A stretch of 64,000 nt of DNA, taken from NCBI RefSeq assembly GCF_902705875.1, contig NZ_CACSIK010000001.1, positions 2,785,166 to 2,849,165 of the forward strand. The letters are read 5' to 3'. A model generated the notes under the pieces. It was not told the origin of the DNA. It worked only from the letters and a program-made list of their open reading frames with translations, and made no database searches. Position 1 is the stretch's first letter. Each line of letters opens with the position of its first letter. Positions 34,420 through 43,119 of this stretch are shown piece after piece. The translations under genes were made by a program, and so were the position numbers. The stretch comes from Zhongshania aliphaticivorans (lineage in GTDB: Bacteria > Pseudomonadota > Gammaproteobacteria > Pseudomonadales > Spongiibacteraceae).

Positions 34420-35097
34420 TTAGCTCGCTCCAAGATATAAATTAACCCGCGAGAACTCCTCTGACTCAGCCAAATCTGGCACTGTGGTAGCCTGCTGAAA
34501 ATCGAGCCACTGATAGCCTTCAACACAAAAATCTTTGACTCGCGAATCTGCCACCAACACCTTTGGTGCACGCGCTAAAAAGGCATCTAACAAGGGCAAA
34601 TTAGCGCGATCGTACAAAACATCTGCCACCAGTATCACGTCATAGCAATCATCATTGGCAAAAAAGTCATCACAGTAAGTCAGCTCAACCTTATTCAGCA
34701 CCGCATTGGCCCGGCTAGACTTGATCGCATCAACATCAAGATCACAGGCAATAACCTCAAGTGCACCAGCCATTTTTGCAGCAATTGCAGCCACACCGGA
34801 ACCGCAACCAAAATCGAGCACCCTTTTACCCCGCAACAATTCAGGGTGATCAAAAATATAACGCGCCATTACCTGACCACTGGCCCAACAAAAACACCAA
34901 TAAGCAGGGTAATTCATAATCCGCTGCGTTTGCTCAGGACTTAAATCATGCTGGGGGAAATCCTCACTCAGCAAATACAGGCTCATTTCCGGTACTAAGG
35001 GTAAAGCGGTTTTTACCACTTTTGCTGCAGGTAAAATTTCCTGCAACAAACCTCCTAAAGATTGTTCCAAATCAACTGACGAAAGCGCTTGCTGCAA
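34420..35097 (-). CDS. Class I SAM methyltransferase (ETFB/METTL20-like)
   Basis: 225 residues. SAM motif I is VLDFGCGSGVAAIAAKMAGA, motif II/post-I VIACDLDVDAIKSSRANA, and YDVILVADVLYDR gives the DxxY-type post-motif of the METTL16/20-like protein methyltransferases. METTL20 relatives modify the ETF beta subunit, an attractive link to the many acyl-CoA dehydrogenases here, but other protein or small-molecule substrates are possible. Divergent from the CULT gene. Confidence 0.75.
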   Translation of the reverse strand: MQQALSSVDLEQSLGGLLQEILPAAKVVKTALPLVPEMSLYLLSEDFPQHDLSPEQTQRIMNYPAYWCFCWASGQVMARYIFDHPELLRGKRVLDFGCGSGVAAIAAKMAGALEVIACDLDVDAIKSSRANAVLNKVELTYCDDFFANDDCYDVILVADVLYDRANLPLLDAFLARAPKVLVADSRVKDFCVEGYQWLDFQQATTVPDLAESEEFSRVNLYLGAS

Positions 35098-35200
35098 AAT
35101 CAGAACCCTTATATGTTAACTATGTTAGTTCAGCATTTTACCGGATTTATACGGTTTTTCGGAGCGCGCAAGTTAGCTCTGCATACAATCGGAGAGCACA

Positions 35201-35578
35201 ATGAGTAATCTGCCTATTAAGCAATTGGTACACGACGCCTTGTTTCAATCTCAAGATCAGGAGCCGGCTGACTTCATCGCCTGCCGCAACTGCAATCAAC
35301 CCATTACCGCCAATCACTACCGCACCCGCGTTCACGACCAACATCATCACCGCTTCGTAAACCCCAATGGCGTAATTTACGATGTCTGCTGTTTTACTGC
35401 GGCACCCGGCAGCATAATCAATGGCGCAGCCACCGCTCTACATTGCTGGTTTCAAGATTATCGCTGGCAATTCGCCCACTGCGAGCACTGCGCAGAACAA
35501 TTGGGCTGGTACTATGAAAACGACACCAATGAATCTTTCTTTGCACTAATCCCCAGCGTTTTAAGCAGTACAAATTAG
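35201..35578 (+). CDS. Bacterial CULT-domain protein (cereblon-like ligand-binding domain)
   Basis: 125 residues, essentially one CULT domain. Zinc ligands are Cys28, Cys31, Cys94 and Cys97. The aromatic cage is Trp83 (CWFQDY), Trp89 and Trp103 (LGWYY). Trp spacing (6 and 14) and its register to the last Cys pair match human cereblon W380/W386/W400 with C391/C394, and bacterial MsCI4. In eukaryotes this pocket binds glutarimide drugs and C-terminal cyclic imides that mark damaged proteins. What bacterial single-domain versions do is unknown. GGAGAG precedes the ATG. It is followed by rluA 57 nt away. Confidence 0.88.
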   Translation: MSNLPIKQLVHDALFQSQDQEPADFIACRNCNQPITANHYRTRVHDQHHHRFVNPNGVIYDVCCFTAAPGSIINGAATALHCWFQDYRWQFAHCEHCAEQLGWYYENDTNESFFALIPSVLSSTN

Positions 35579-35592
35579 CGCCGCAATTTCCG

Positions 35593-35627
35593 GTATACTG
35601 GCTACCGATCTCCTTATCGGTAGCCAG
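35593..35627 (+). promoter_or_regulatory. TATACT -10 and 12-bp leader hairpin before rluA
   Basis: A -10-like TATACT (35593-35598) is followed at once by a perfect 12-bp stem with a 6-nt loop (CTGGCTACCGAT at 35598-35609, ATCGGTAGCCAG at 35616-35627). The stem ends 8 nt before the rluA ATG. It may end CULT-gene transcription or regulate rluA translation. Confidence 0.45.
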
Positions 35628-35635
35628 ACTGAGTT

Positions 35636-36337
35636 ATGTCAGACAGCCCAAGCACGAACAAATCAAACACGTCTGGCTCGGACTTTATCGTGCCTCATTG
35701 TGCGGAAGAGATACGTTATTTGCACTGCGACGATGCGCTTTTAGTCGTCAGCAAACCCGCCGGACTTCTCTCTGTTCCCGGTCGCCACCCCAGCAATAAA
35801 GACTGCTTAATTAGCCGTATAAACTTGGAATACCCCTGCGCCAGCATTGTTCACCGTCTTGATATGGCCACTTCTGGATTAATGATTATTGCCCGCAACC
35901 CAGAAAGTCACCGCGCCATCAGTCGTTTATTCCAAGATCGAAAAATTCACAAAGAATACCAGGCCATCGTTTTTGGCCACGTTATTAGTAAAGAAGGATT
36001 TATCGACTTACCCCTGGCCTGTGACTGGCCCAACCGCCCCCGCCAAGAACTTAATTTTGACTACGGCAAACACGCCCAAACCCATTATGAATACTGCGGC
36101 CAACATAATGACGGTAATAGTAAACTCCGCCTTATACCAATTACCGGCCGCTCCCACCAACTTCGAGTCCACACTGCCAGCATCGGCCACCCCATTTTGG
36201 GTTGTGAGTTTTATGCTCACCCTGCGGCCAAGGCCGCCGCTGATCGACTACTATTACACGCTTCTCGATTACGATTTACGCACCCCATTACCAACAATGA
36301 GTTAGATATCACGCTGGACGCCTCATTCTGGGATTAA
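35636..36337 (+). CDS. rluA: RluA-family pseudouridine synthase
   Basis: 233 residues. The catalytic motif is VHRLDMATSGLM, whose Asp attacks uridine. It is preceded by LLVVSKPAGLLSVPG and followed by HKEYQAIVFGHV and GRSHQLRVHTASIGHPILGC. Lack of an S4 domain and the short length fit RluA, which modifies 23S U746 and U32 of several tRNAs, in preference to RluC or RluD. Only weak GAG precedes the ATG, and a strong hairpin sits just upstream. Confidence 0.85.
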   Translation: MSDSPSTNKSNTSGSDFIVPHCAEEIRYLHCDDALLVVSKPAGLLSVPGRHPSNKDCLISRINLEYPCASIVHRLDMATSGLMIIARNPESHRAISRLFQDRKIHKEYQAIVFGHVISKEGFIDLPLACDWPNRPRQELNFDYGKHAQTHYEYCGQHNDGNSKLRLIPITGRSHQLRVHTASIGHPILGCEFYAHPAAKAAADRLLLHASRLRFTHPITNNELDITLDASFWD

Positions 36338-36580
36338 CAGCAAACCAAACACAAAGCAGGAAAACCCAGCCCTTCCGCAACAAATTTTTTGATATATTTT
36401 TAGTAATTGTCACAATAAACCTGTATTGATGGTATACCTCAGTGGTGACGATCAACGTCCGCAGCAAACGTCTTAATCCAAGCACTAAACGCCACGAGAT
36501 AACACATAGCGTTACCCAATACTTAGCAAAACGCCCAAGCTCCACCTCATTCAAATTGCTACACCCATAGGAGTAGTTGC

Positions 36581-37384
36581 ATGTGGTTAAAAACAAGTTG
36601 TGATTTATCTTTCAATATAGAAGTACCCACACCCTTTGTTTTAATGCTAAGACCCAGAAGTGGCGCCCAACAGTGGATTGCCAGCGAACAATACAAACTT
36701 GCCCCAAGTGTGCCCGCCTTCGAATTCACCGATGGCTATGGCAATCTCTGCCAACGTCTAGTTGCCCAACCGGGCTATTTTTCTATTCATACCCGAGCAG
36801 AAGCCAAAACCGCCGACTTCCTTGACCAAGCCCCCGGCGCGCCCTTTGTAGAAATTCAAAACCTGCCCGACGCCGTACTAAATTACCTACTGCCCAGCCG
36901 TTACTGCGAATCCGACCGCTTCGGCCAATTAGCATTAGAAATAACTTACGGCCAATTTTTGGGTTACGACCAGGTTGCCGCCATTGAAAACTGGTTGCGT
37001 ACCAATATTAGCTACACCCCCGGCGCCAATGACATCCAAGTAACCGCCATAGAAATCAACACTAGGCAATGGGGAGTGTGTCGCGACATGGCCCACCTCG
37101 GCATTGCCCTGTGCCGAAGTCTAAGCATTCCCGCACGCATGGTGGTGGGATATTTATACGGCCTGCAACCCATGGATTTACACGCTTGGTTTGAAGCATA
37201 TATTGGTGATCGCTGGTATACCTTCGACGCCACACAACCTTGCTTAAGAGGCGGCTACGTCGCCATTGGCTATGGCCGCGATGCGGCCGACGTAGCGGTA
37301 TATAATCAGTTTGGTCCGGGAGTTTACCCCTCTAGCCAAGTGGTCAGCGTAGAGCAGATTAGCGAAAGCACCATCGGCAATTAA
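36581..37384 (+). CDS. Transglutaminase-like cysteine protease family protein (first of a pair)
   Basis: 267 residues. The papain-like triad is visible: Cys in [11 protein letters not shown], His in [10 protein letters not shown] and Asp in YTFDATQP. The N-terminal beta domain ([22 protein letters not shown]) is the usual one for this bacterial family. Members are amidases or peptidases more often than cross-linkers. The local GGAG (GAG-TAG) before ATG is modest. A second transglutaminase gene follows after 91 nt. There is no signal peptide, so it is likely cytoplasmic. Confidence 0.85.
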   Translation: MWLKTSCDLSFNIEVPTPFVLMLRPRSGAQQWIASEQYKLAPSVPAFEFTDGYGNLCQRLVAQPGYFSIHTRAEAKTADFLDQAPGAPFVEIQNLPDAVLNYLLPSRYCESDRFGQLALEITYGQFLGYDQVAAIENWLRTNISYTPGANDIQVTAIEINTRQWGVCRDMAHLGIALCRSLSIPARMVVGYLYGLQPMDLHAWFEAYIGDRWYTFDATQPCLRGGYVAIGYGRDAADVAVYNQFGPGVYPSSQVVSVEQISESTIGN

Positions 37385-37475
37385 ACACGGCAGCCTCTTT
37401 AATACAGAAAGAGAGGCCATAAAGCACCCAGTCAGAGAGCCAAACAACGATCGTGCAAATGCTTCAGGAAACCTT

Positions 37476-38327
37476 ATGCAGCGCTATAAAATTCTTCACC
37501 GAACCTACTATAACTTTTCTTCTGAGGTGCAATTAGGCCCGCACCACTTACGGCTGCGCCCGCGAGAAGATTACGAGCTCCGTATAGAATCATCCACGCT
37601 CAACATCACCCCCAGCGCCAAAATACGCTGGCACCGCGACGTAGAAGGAAACTCGGTTGCCACCGCGACTTTTGACCGCCCCACCCAGCAATTGGTATTT
37701 GATAGTGAATTAATTATTCAGCAATACAATGAATCGCCTTTAAATTTTTTAGTTGCTGACTACGCCATCAACTACCCTTTTACTTACAAGCCAGAAGATC
37801 AAATCCTGCTGGCTCCATACATGCAATTGCCCGATCAAGAAACCCAAGAAATGATAAGCCTATGGGCCCAAAATCTCTGGCAATCAAACGAAAAAATCCA
37901 GACCTACACCTTGCTACAAGGTATTGCCAGTCACATTTTTGAAAGCCACACCTACAAATTAAGAGAAGAACCCGGCGTACAAACCGCCAAAGACACCTTG
38001 AGCTGTGGCACTGGCTCTTGCCGAGATTTTGCCCAATTATTTATGGACGCTGCAAAATGCATGGGGCTCGCCGCCCGCTTTGTGAGCGGCTACCTACACG
38101 CACCTGGAACTGATGCCGCCGGCGCTACCCACGCTTGGGCAGAAGTCTACTTACCAGGCGCAGGCTGGAAAGGGTTCGACCCCACCATTGGCAAACTCGC
38201 CGGCACCGATCATATTGCCGTCGCTGTTTCGCGACTGCCTGAAGCAATACCCCCGATTGAAGGATCGTTTATCGGCGAACCGGAATCTACGTTAGATGTG
38301 GGAGTTTGGGTGAGTACGCTGCCTTAG
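37476..38327 (+). CDS. Transglutaminase family protein with bacterial N-domain (second of a pair)
   Basis: 283 residues. The N-terminal domain (YKILHRTYYNFSSEVQLGPHHLRLRPRED) is Bact_transglu_N. The core has GTGSCRDFAQLFMDAAKCMGLAARFVSGYLH, THAWAEVYLPGAGWKGFDPTIG and HIAVAVSR, giving Cys, His and Asp. In Pseudomonas and actinobacteria such genes usually sit with alpha-E and ATP-grasp-like genes, which are not present here. It is probably co-transcribed with the upstream homologue; the substrate is unknown. Confidence 0.87.
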   Translation: MQRYKILHRTYYNFSSEVQLGPHHLRLRPREDYELRIESSTLNITPSAKIRWHRDVEGNSVATATFDRPTQQLVFDSELIIQQYNESPLNFLVADYAINYPFTYKPEDQILLAPYMQLPDQETQEMISLWAQNLWQSNEKIQTYTLLQGIASHIFESHTYKLREEPGVQTAKDTLSCGTGSCRDFAQLFMDAAKCMGLAARFVSGYLHAPGTDAAGATHAWAEVYLPGAGWKGFDPTIGKLAGTDHIAVAVSRLPEAIPPIEGSFIGEPESTLDVGVWVSTLP

Positions 38328-38459
38328 ACTGAACCGATCAATAGCTTTACTTCCCCCATTGCGTACATCCCAAGGTTCATGACTAAGTTTTTTGTGCCCT
38401 GGCACATGCCGCGCGTCGTTTCTGACACATATTTTCTGGGCAAACATCGATTTCTCTTC

Positions 38460-39713
38460 TCAAACTAAGACACGCGGTATTTCGCTAAGCTTGGTGGTAT
38501 AACTGGGCGACCGATACTGCTGACGCATAAACCATTTCTTTTGCACTCCCTCCCCAGCCAACTGGAGTGTGCCCCGCCCATAGCGCCGGTTCACACCGTC
38601 GAGCAATGTCATCAAACGATCCGTTTGCTTCGGTTGACCCAGTTCAAACATATCATTTTGCAGAAACTTTCTATCGACCATTTCAATAATGCCCACACCC
38701 GCTTTCAGATAACTAAAGCCCGGCTTATACAGGCCCGTAACAGCGTACTTGGCGTACTGGCTGAGTATTCGCGTATCGTCGGTGGGGTAAGGCAGTTGCA
38801 CCACCGTACTGCGACTGTAATAGTGTTTGTCGTAGGGACTGGTTTGAATAAAAATATGCAGTGTTGTGGCTAAACCCTGCTGCTGTCGCAGCTTCTCTGC
38901 CGCACGGCTAGCATAGAGGGAGATAGCCTCTTTGATAGGAGGCAACGAGGTCGCTTTAACCCCAAAACCTCTTGTGCAGTAAATTTGCCTCTTGGCGGGT
39001 GGGTGCTCTTCCAACTTTAGGCAAGGCTCGCCATTAAGCTCAGCAACGGTTCTCTCAAGATTGACACTAAACCGCCTCCGTAGCAGCTTGGTGTTGGCGT
39101 TTGCCAGCTCCCAGGCCGTATATATTTGCATATCATTTAACTGAATTTTCAACCGCCTACCAATACCCCACACCTTGTCGACAGGCATTCGTTTAAGCAC
39201 CCACTCTCGCTGATCTTCGCGCGTTATCTGACAAACCCCATTGAGGACAGGGACTTTCTTGGCAGCATGATTCGCTGCCTTTGCGAGGGTCTTGGACGAG
39301 GCAAGACCAACGCAGACCGGAAGCCGAGTTTCTTTCCAAATGCGCTTCTTAATGGATTGCCCCAACTCCTTCAGGTCAGAGGGCATCCCCATAAACTGAA
39401 TGAACATTTCATCAATGCTATACACCTCAATATGAGGCGAATAGGTTTTTAGCAAGCTCATCACATTGGCAGACATATCACCGTACAACGGGTAATTACT
39501 GCTAAAGACCGTTACCTGATGCTTTTTAAGCAGCGATGCCACCTTGCAATACAGGGTCAGATCAGGAATACCCAACAGCTTGGCCTCTTTACTTCTAGCA
39601 ACCACAAAACCGTCATTATTACTGAGCACCACCACAGGCTTGCCTCGCAGATCAGGCCGAAATACTTGCTCACAGGAAGCGTAGAAACTATTGCAGTCAA
39701 CAAGAGCAAACAT
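38460..39713 (-). CDS. umuC: DNA polymerase V catalytic subunit UmuC
   Basis: About 417 residues from the ATG at 39713 ([15 protein letters not shown], the normal Y-family start). [19 protein letters not shown] (catalytic Asp-Glu) and [17 protein letters not shown] are present, as is the C-terminal UmuC extension ([25 protein letters not shown]). It synthesises across lesions with cleaved UmuD. The gap to umuD is 5 nt. No terminator was found downstream. Confidence 0.93.
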   Translation of the reverse strand: MFALVDCNSFYASCEQVFRPDLRGKPVVVLSNNDGFVVARSKEAKLLGIPDLTLYCKVASLLKKHQVTVFSSNYPLYGDMSANVMSLLKTYSPHIEVYSIDEMFIQFMGMPSDLKELGQSIKKRIWKETRLPVCVGLASSKTLAKAANHAAKKVPVLNGVCQITREDQREWVLKRMPVDKVWGIGRRLKIQLNDMQIYTAWELANANTKLLRRRFSVNLERTVAELNGEPCLKLEEHPPAKRQIYCTRGFGVKATSLPPIKEAISLYASRAAEKLRQQQGLATTLHIFIQTSPYDKHYYSRSTVVQLPYPTDDTRILSQYAKYAVTGLYKPGFSYLKAGVGIIEMVDRKFLQNDMFELGQPKQTDRLMTLLDGVNRRYGRGTLQLAGEGVQKKWFMRQQYRSPSYTTKLSEIPRVLV

Positions 39714-39718
39714 AAAGA

Positions 39719-40165
39719 TCACCAAGGCCAATGGCGGTGATAGCGAATATGGGCCGGCACTACCCCCTCAATCACCAGATCCATCTCTTCTGGTAATTTG
39801 ATCGCCTTATGCTTGGCATTGGCCGGAAGCAGCTGGCGGTTTTTTAAATCCAACACCTTACAGGTGAGCTGACCATCAATGGCGGCAATTACCACATCGC
39901 CCTGTTTGGCCTCTAAGGCGCGATCGACCAACAGTAAATCGCCATCAAAGATCCCCAGCTCTATCATTGAATCACCACAGGCGCGCACAAAGAACGTCGA
40001 TGAGGGATGGCTCACCAAGTGCTCATTCAAGTCTATACTCTGCTCTAAATATTCCTCTGCGGGGCTGGGAAAACCTGCGGAAACAGTGTCGTAAAACAGC
40101 GGGAGACGAAGCTGCCGCCCAATGGCAGGGAGTAACCTACCGGGATAAAAGTTGGAGTTCGCCAT
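39719..40165 (-). CDS. umuD: UmuD, self-cleaving SOS mutagenesis subunit
   Basis: 148 residues. Cleavage site Ala30-Gly31 (SAGFPSP), nucleophile Ser66 (CGDSM) and general base Lys103 (TCKVL) fit the UmuD/LexA S24 peptidase. RecA filaments trigger self-cleavage to UmuD'. A consensus SOS box is centred 31 bp upstream of the ATG, so the pair is LexA-controlled. Together with umuC it sits at the edge of the accessory region beside tRNA-Lys and may be mobile cargo or ancestral. Confidence 0.92.
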   Translation of the reverse strand: MANSNFYPGRLLPAIGRQLRLPLFYDTVSAGFPSPAEEYLEQSIDLNEHLVSHPSSTFFVRACGDSMIELGIFDGDLLLVDRALEAKQGDVVIAAIDGQLTCKVLDLKNRQLLPANAKHKAIKLPEEMDLVIEGVVPAHIRYHRHWPW

Positions 40166-40185
40166 GAGTTACCCAAGATAAATAG

Positions 40186-40205
40186 TACTGGTTTTTTATA
40201 CAGTA
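40186..40205 (-). promoter_or_regulatory. SOS (LexA) box of umuDC
   Basis: TACTG-N10-CAGTA, with N10 = GTTTTTTATA on the plus strand, matches the gammaproteobacterial CTGT-N8-ACAG class at the outer CTG-N10-CAG bases. It lies 21-40 nt upstream of umuD. A nearby mirror TATACAGTAT (40197-40206)/ATACTGTATA (40229-40238) adds a half-site that could bind a second dimer weakly. Confidence 0.85.
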
Positions 40206-40409
40206 TAGTTTAAGGGCTAGCTTGGTCAATACTGTATAATCAATAAACTTATACAAACTCTTCGGCAATTTTGGACTGAGCGTCGGAGTGCGACGGATTA
40301 AAAATTTGAATTCGACTTGATAACATCTAACCCAATAATTCTGCTATTCAGGCAGATACACAAAATATTTTACAAGTTCAAATAATTTCCAGGTTCAATT
40401 TCCGTTAAT

Positions 40410-40652
40410 TTAATCACTAGACATTTCTTCGAGCGATTTAATATGAGCCTGTATTTTTTCAACTTCATCCAACCACTCAAGATATAACTCGTGCTTTACA
40501 AGATAAACAACAGGCTTATCCTTGCGGGTGACAGCATAAATATTATTCTTACCGCGCATAATGTTACGTATCACGCTATTGAACTCACGCCTTAATCGAC
40601 TTATCGGTATAACTTTTTCTTTCTGATTTTCAATGTTTCTATTTAGCTCCAT
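40410..40652 (-). CDS. Phd/YefM-like antitoxin-type protein without a toxin gene
   Basis: About 80 residues from the ATG at 40652 (an in-frame ATG at 40667 adds five). VIPISRLRREFNSVIRNI and NIYAVTRKDKPVVYLV match the N-terminal Phd/YefM DNA-binding and dimerisation fold, followed by an acidic helix (LYLEWLDEVEKIQAHIKSLEE) that would grip a toxin. The next 204 nt contain no RelE, Doc or similar reading frame. It is therefore an orphan, a solo regulator, or a partner of the upstream unknown gene. It is the last gene of the integrase-led unit. Confidence 0.65.
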   Translation of the reverse strand: MELNRNIENQKEKVIPISRLRREFNSVIRNIMRGKNNIYAVTRKDKPVVYLVKHELYLEWLDEVEKIQAHIKSLEEMSSD

Positions 40653-40692
40653 ATCTTTTTTCTCCAATCATTTTCCTAAGGTCAACATAAAA

Positions 40693-41241
40693 TCAATATG
40701 TCTCGCTGACCTGCTTAAGCTTTTTCATAAACCGTTGTGCTAACGGAATGGTTAATTCGCTAGGGTTATACACATAGCCACTCACCTGCGAAGATAACCA
40801 CGCTGCAATACTATCGACTACATTATCGTCGCCACCCAACGCCACGCGGATAAGTGCATCTAGGTATGTTCTTGTGCCCTCCCCTAACATCAGTAAGTAA
40901 ATTGATCGGGCTATGCATCGCAATTCTTGATTACTTAGCTCTTTGGATGGAATAAAATCATTTTGCAACGGGAGTTCTAATCCAAAACCAATAGCTATTT
41001 CTACCCGTACATCATTCAAGAATAAATCCAACATCGCGGCCGAGTGCGCCATAATTCTGTCTGACACCTCTTGTTCGAAATAAGGCAATCTAGACAACAA
41101 CCAAGACTGTATTGCCGCCTTATTATCTGGCTCCCGACCAGTGCCTAGGATTGCGACTAAGTCATCGTTATAGCACGTTGTTACGCTAGAGCTGAGTAAA
41201 TTTGCTAGGACTGAAGCAGTCTCTTTCGTTAATGTATTCAT
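40693..41241 (-). CDS. Unknown helical protein coupled to the integrase gene
   Basis: 182 residues, predicted mostly helical from its composition, with no signal peptide, no clear membrane segment and no motif that I recognise. Two Cys are present. Its ATG overlaps the integrase stop (ATGA, 41238-41241), and the Phd-like gene follows after 40 nt. The tight coupling suggests that it belongs to the mobile unit, perhaps as recombination accessory, regulator or an unrecognised toxin. This is inference only. Confidence 0.6.
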   Translation of the reverse strand: MNTLTKETASVLANLLSSSVTTCYNDDLVAILGTGREPDNKAAIQSWLLSRLPYFEQEVSDRIMAHSAAMLDLFLNDVRVEIAIGFGLELPLQNDFIPSKELSNQELRCIARSIYLLMLGEGTRTYLDALIRVALGGDDNVVDSIAAWLSSQVSGYVYNPSELTIPLAQRFMKKLKQVSETY

Positions 41242-42482
41242 TGGATATTCCCTCCCATTCTCTGTAGTAACAACCGTTCGAACGCTGAACCATCTTGACG
41301 GGTCAAGTTAGGCACGTAACGCGAGTAAACTTTAAATAACATCTCAGTACTGGTGTGCCCCATTTGCTTAGCTATCCATTCAGGGGCTTCACCAGACGCA
41401 AGCCAGAGCGTTGCTGCGGTATGACGTGTTTGATAAAAGCGACGGTCTTTCATGCCCAGTAATTTCAGGGTTGGCTTCCATATCCGCTTATTGACGTTCA
41501 GCGGGTCTATAGGCGTACCAATGCGAGTACAGAACACATACTCACTAAGATGAGCTGACGCGGTGTGCTGTGCCTTAAGGGCTTGATACACCGGCTCCGA
41601 CATGTGGACTTCACGTTGTGAGCCATCATTCTTGGTGTATTCCTTACCGAGGTGGCTATAGGTTTCTCGAACAAGGATTTCGCGACGCTCAAAGTCGATG
41701 TATTTCCACTGAAGACCGTGCACCTCCCCTGTTCGTAAACCAGTAAAAAACCGCACAATGAAATACTGTTTATAATCTGGACGTACTGCGGAAATAAACT
41801 TCTCGACCTCGTCGAATGACATGGGGTCGATATGCACCTTCGGTGCCTTGAGCCGTTTTACATTTTGCATGGGGTTAGGGAATTCATAGCGGTCTGCTCC
41901 CTCGGCGAGAATGGCACCCAAGACCTGCATAATTTCATTCACGGTTTTAGCTGACAGTGTTCGGTTTTTGATGCTGCCACCTGGTGCTGCGATATCTGCC
42001 CGAAAGGCTAAACAGTCAGCCTTTAGAATTTGATGCAGTTGCTTTGAACCAAAGCGTGGTAATAGGTAACCATTCACCTGCACCTTTGCAGCTCTCAACG
42101 TATTGTTTCGCCATATAGCACCATTCTCACGCAGCCAAATTGCGGTGAACTCAACAAAGGTTAATGTTGTACGCTCTACAACAACCGGAGCAACTACAGA
42201 GGGAGGTACAACGACGTTATTAGCCACCGTCCCTTGCACAACAGAAGCGGATACAGGAGCACTACTCTCGAACTGACTCGCACGATTGCTACCAGGAAAG
42301 AACCGCGCATAATCAAACGTACCAGCCACGATTTCCTGCTCAATACGCTCAAGGACTTTTTCCATCTTACGACGGTTAGTTTTAGTGTCTTTGAGGGTAG
42401 TTTGTTCACGGCAGCGTGCACCCCTATAGTTAAAATCAAAAAGGAGAGTTCCTGTTTCCTTTCGGACAGTAATTTTAGCCAT
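41238..42482 (-). CDS. Tyrosine-family site-specific integrase with Arm (DUF3596-type) domain
   Basis: About 414 residues from the ATG at 42482 (GGGAGG upstream). The N-terminal segment (KITVRKETGTLLFDFNYRG...ARCREQTTL) is a DUF3596-like arm-DNA-binding domain. A core-binding domain comes next. The catalytic domain has FFTGLRTGEVHGLQW (Arg), YQTRHTAATLWLASGE (Arg of the RHT box), QMGHTSTEML (His) and KVYSRYVPN (nucleophile Tyr). A nearly Pro/Val-rich low-complexity linker sits around residues 70-110. It lies beside tRNA-Lys and starts inside the excisionase-like gene's end (8-nt overlap). Confidence 0.92.
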   Translation of the reverse strand: MAKITVRKETGTLLFDFNYRGARCREQTTLKDTKTNRRKMEKVLERIEQEIVAGTFDYARFFPGSNRASQFESSAPVSASVVQGTVANNVVVPPSVVAPVVVERTTLTFVEFTAIWLRENGAIWRNNTLRAAKVQVNGYLLPRFGSKQLHQILKADCLAFRADIAAPGGSIKNRTLSAKTVNEIMQVLGAILAEGADRYEFPNPMQNVKRLKAPKVHIDPMSFDEVEKFISAVRPDYKQYFIVRFFTGLRTGEVHGLQWKYIDFERREILVRETYSHLGKEYTKNDGSQREVHMSEPVYQALKAQHTASAHLSEYVFCTRIGTPIDPLNVNKRIWKPTLKLLGMKDRRFYQTRHTAATLWLASGEAPEWIAKQMGHTSTEMLFKVYSRYVPNLTRQDGSAFERLLLQRMGGNIQ

Positions 42483-42711
42483 TGCACACACCTCCCGATG
42501 TAAGAGGTATAGAAATCAAATCACTATTTGATGCTGCCGTCATATCGCGCTCAATGTTCTCCCAAATATAAAGAATTTTACGTCCACCAAACGGGCGGAT
42601 GTAATGAGTTCCTTCCATCAGGACTGAGTCCTTTAGGGAAGTTCGAATAGTGGTTGGCTCATAGTGAATTCGAGCCGCTAAAGCGTCAGTAGTCAGGTAC
42701 GTATAACTCAT
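42475..42711 (-). CDS. Excisionase-like small DNA-binding protein
   Basis: About 78 residues from the ATG at 42711, which has GAGGAA 6 nt upstream; a longer frame to 42825 would run through the divergent promoter. YLTTDALAARIHYEPTTIRTSLKDSVLMEGTHYIRPFGGRKILYIWENIERDM resembles MerR/excisionase-like winged helices that read a DNA site and steer integrase. It overlaps the integrase start by 8 nt, the usual xis-int coupling. The family call is by feel; no named domain is certain. Confidence 0.62.
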   Translation of the reverse strand: MSYTYLTTDALAARIHYEPTTIRTSLKDSVLMEGTHYIRPFGGRKILYIWENIERDMTAASNSDLISIPLTSGGVCNG

Positions 42712-42745
42712 GTATATTTCCTCTAAGTTGCCTATCCATTCATGA

Positions 42746-42797
42746 GTTGGCGCATATGCCAACTTGTTTGCAGGATATACACGCATTAGTATGCGTG
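42746..42797. promoter_or_regulatory. Two inverted repeats in the xis/xre divergent promoter
   Basis: GTTGGC-N6-GCCAAC (42746-42763) and CACGCAT-N4-ATGCGTG (42780-42797). GCCAAC recurs at 42797-42802. They lie between the leftward xis-int unit and the rightward XRE gene and are natural operators for the XRE protein, which would then control excision and its own expression. Confidence 0.5.
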
Positions 42798-42834
42798 CCA
42801 ACATATTAATTAACTTATAGGCCAATTAATCAAC

Positions 42835-43074
42835 ATGATAAGAGTTCGTTTAAAGGAAATGCTCGCAGACAAAGAGTTTCGCGAAGGCAAATCAGCAACA
42901 ATGGTTGACGTGTCCGAGGCGACAGGTATCCATCGAGCAACACTTTCTAAAATTGGGAAAAATCGAGGCTACAATCCAACGCTCGACATTATTGATCGCC
43001 TTTGTGACTATTTTGATTGCGATATAACTGACCTGTTAGTACGCGCACCAAACCCCGTGACAGAGGAAAGCTAA
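42835..43074 (+). CDS. XRE-family small transcription regulator
   Basis: 79 residues, a Cro/C1-type helix-turn-helix: MVDVSEATGIHRATLSKIGKNRGYNPTLDIIDRLCDYFDCDITDLL. It has no extra domain. No strong Shine-Dalgarno lies before the ATG, so expression may be low or leaderless. It is divergent from the excisionase-like and integrase genes over paired inverted repeats, the typical layout of a lysogeny-style repressor. It probably keeps the integrase unit silent. Confidence 0.8.
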   Translation: MIRVRLKEMLADKEFREGKSATMVDVSEATGIHRATLSKIGKNRGYNPTLDIIDRLCDYFDCDITDLLVRAPNPVTEES

Positions 43075-43119
43075 CAGGTCAAAAGGAGCTCTTTTTATGA
43101 GCTCAATCAAAGAGGATTT

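Noticed and set aside
36008..36220. Long antisense frames inside rluA and many other genes
   Set aside because: They lie wholly inside strongly supported genes, have no ribosome sites and give no recognisable protein.
38380..38405. GTGCC/GGCAC hairpin with TTTTTT as a umuC terminator
   Set aside because: The T-run is on the wrong side for leftward transcription; on the minus strand the stem is followed by A residues.
40229..40248. Second SOS box near umuD (ATACTGTATAATCAAT...)
   Set aside because: It has the left half CTG but no CAG at the proper distance, so it is only a half site.
38328..40409. A direct repeat of the tRNA-Lys 3' end as a right attachment site
   Set aside because: I read 40206-40409 and 38328-38459 and found no copy of the GGGCCGTGATGG-type segment, so element boundaries stay undefined.
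40206..40409. A toxin gene downstream of the Phd-like gene
   Set aside because: No frame long enough for a RelE, Doc or similar toxin is present on either strand.
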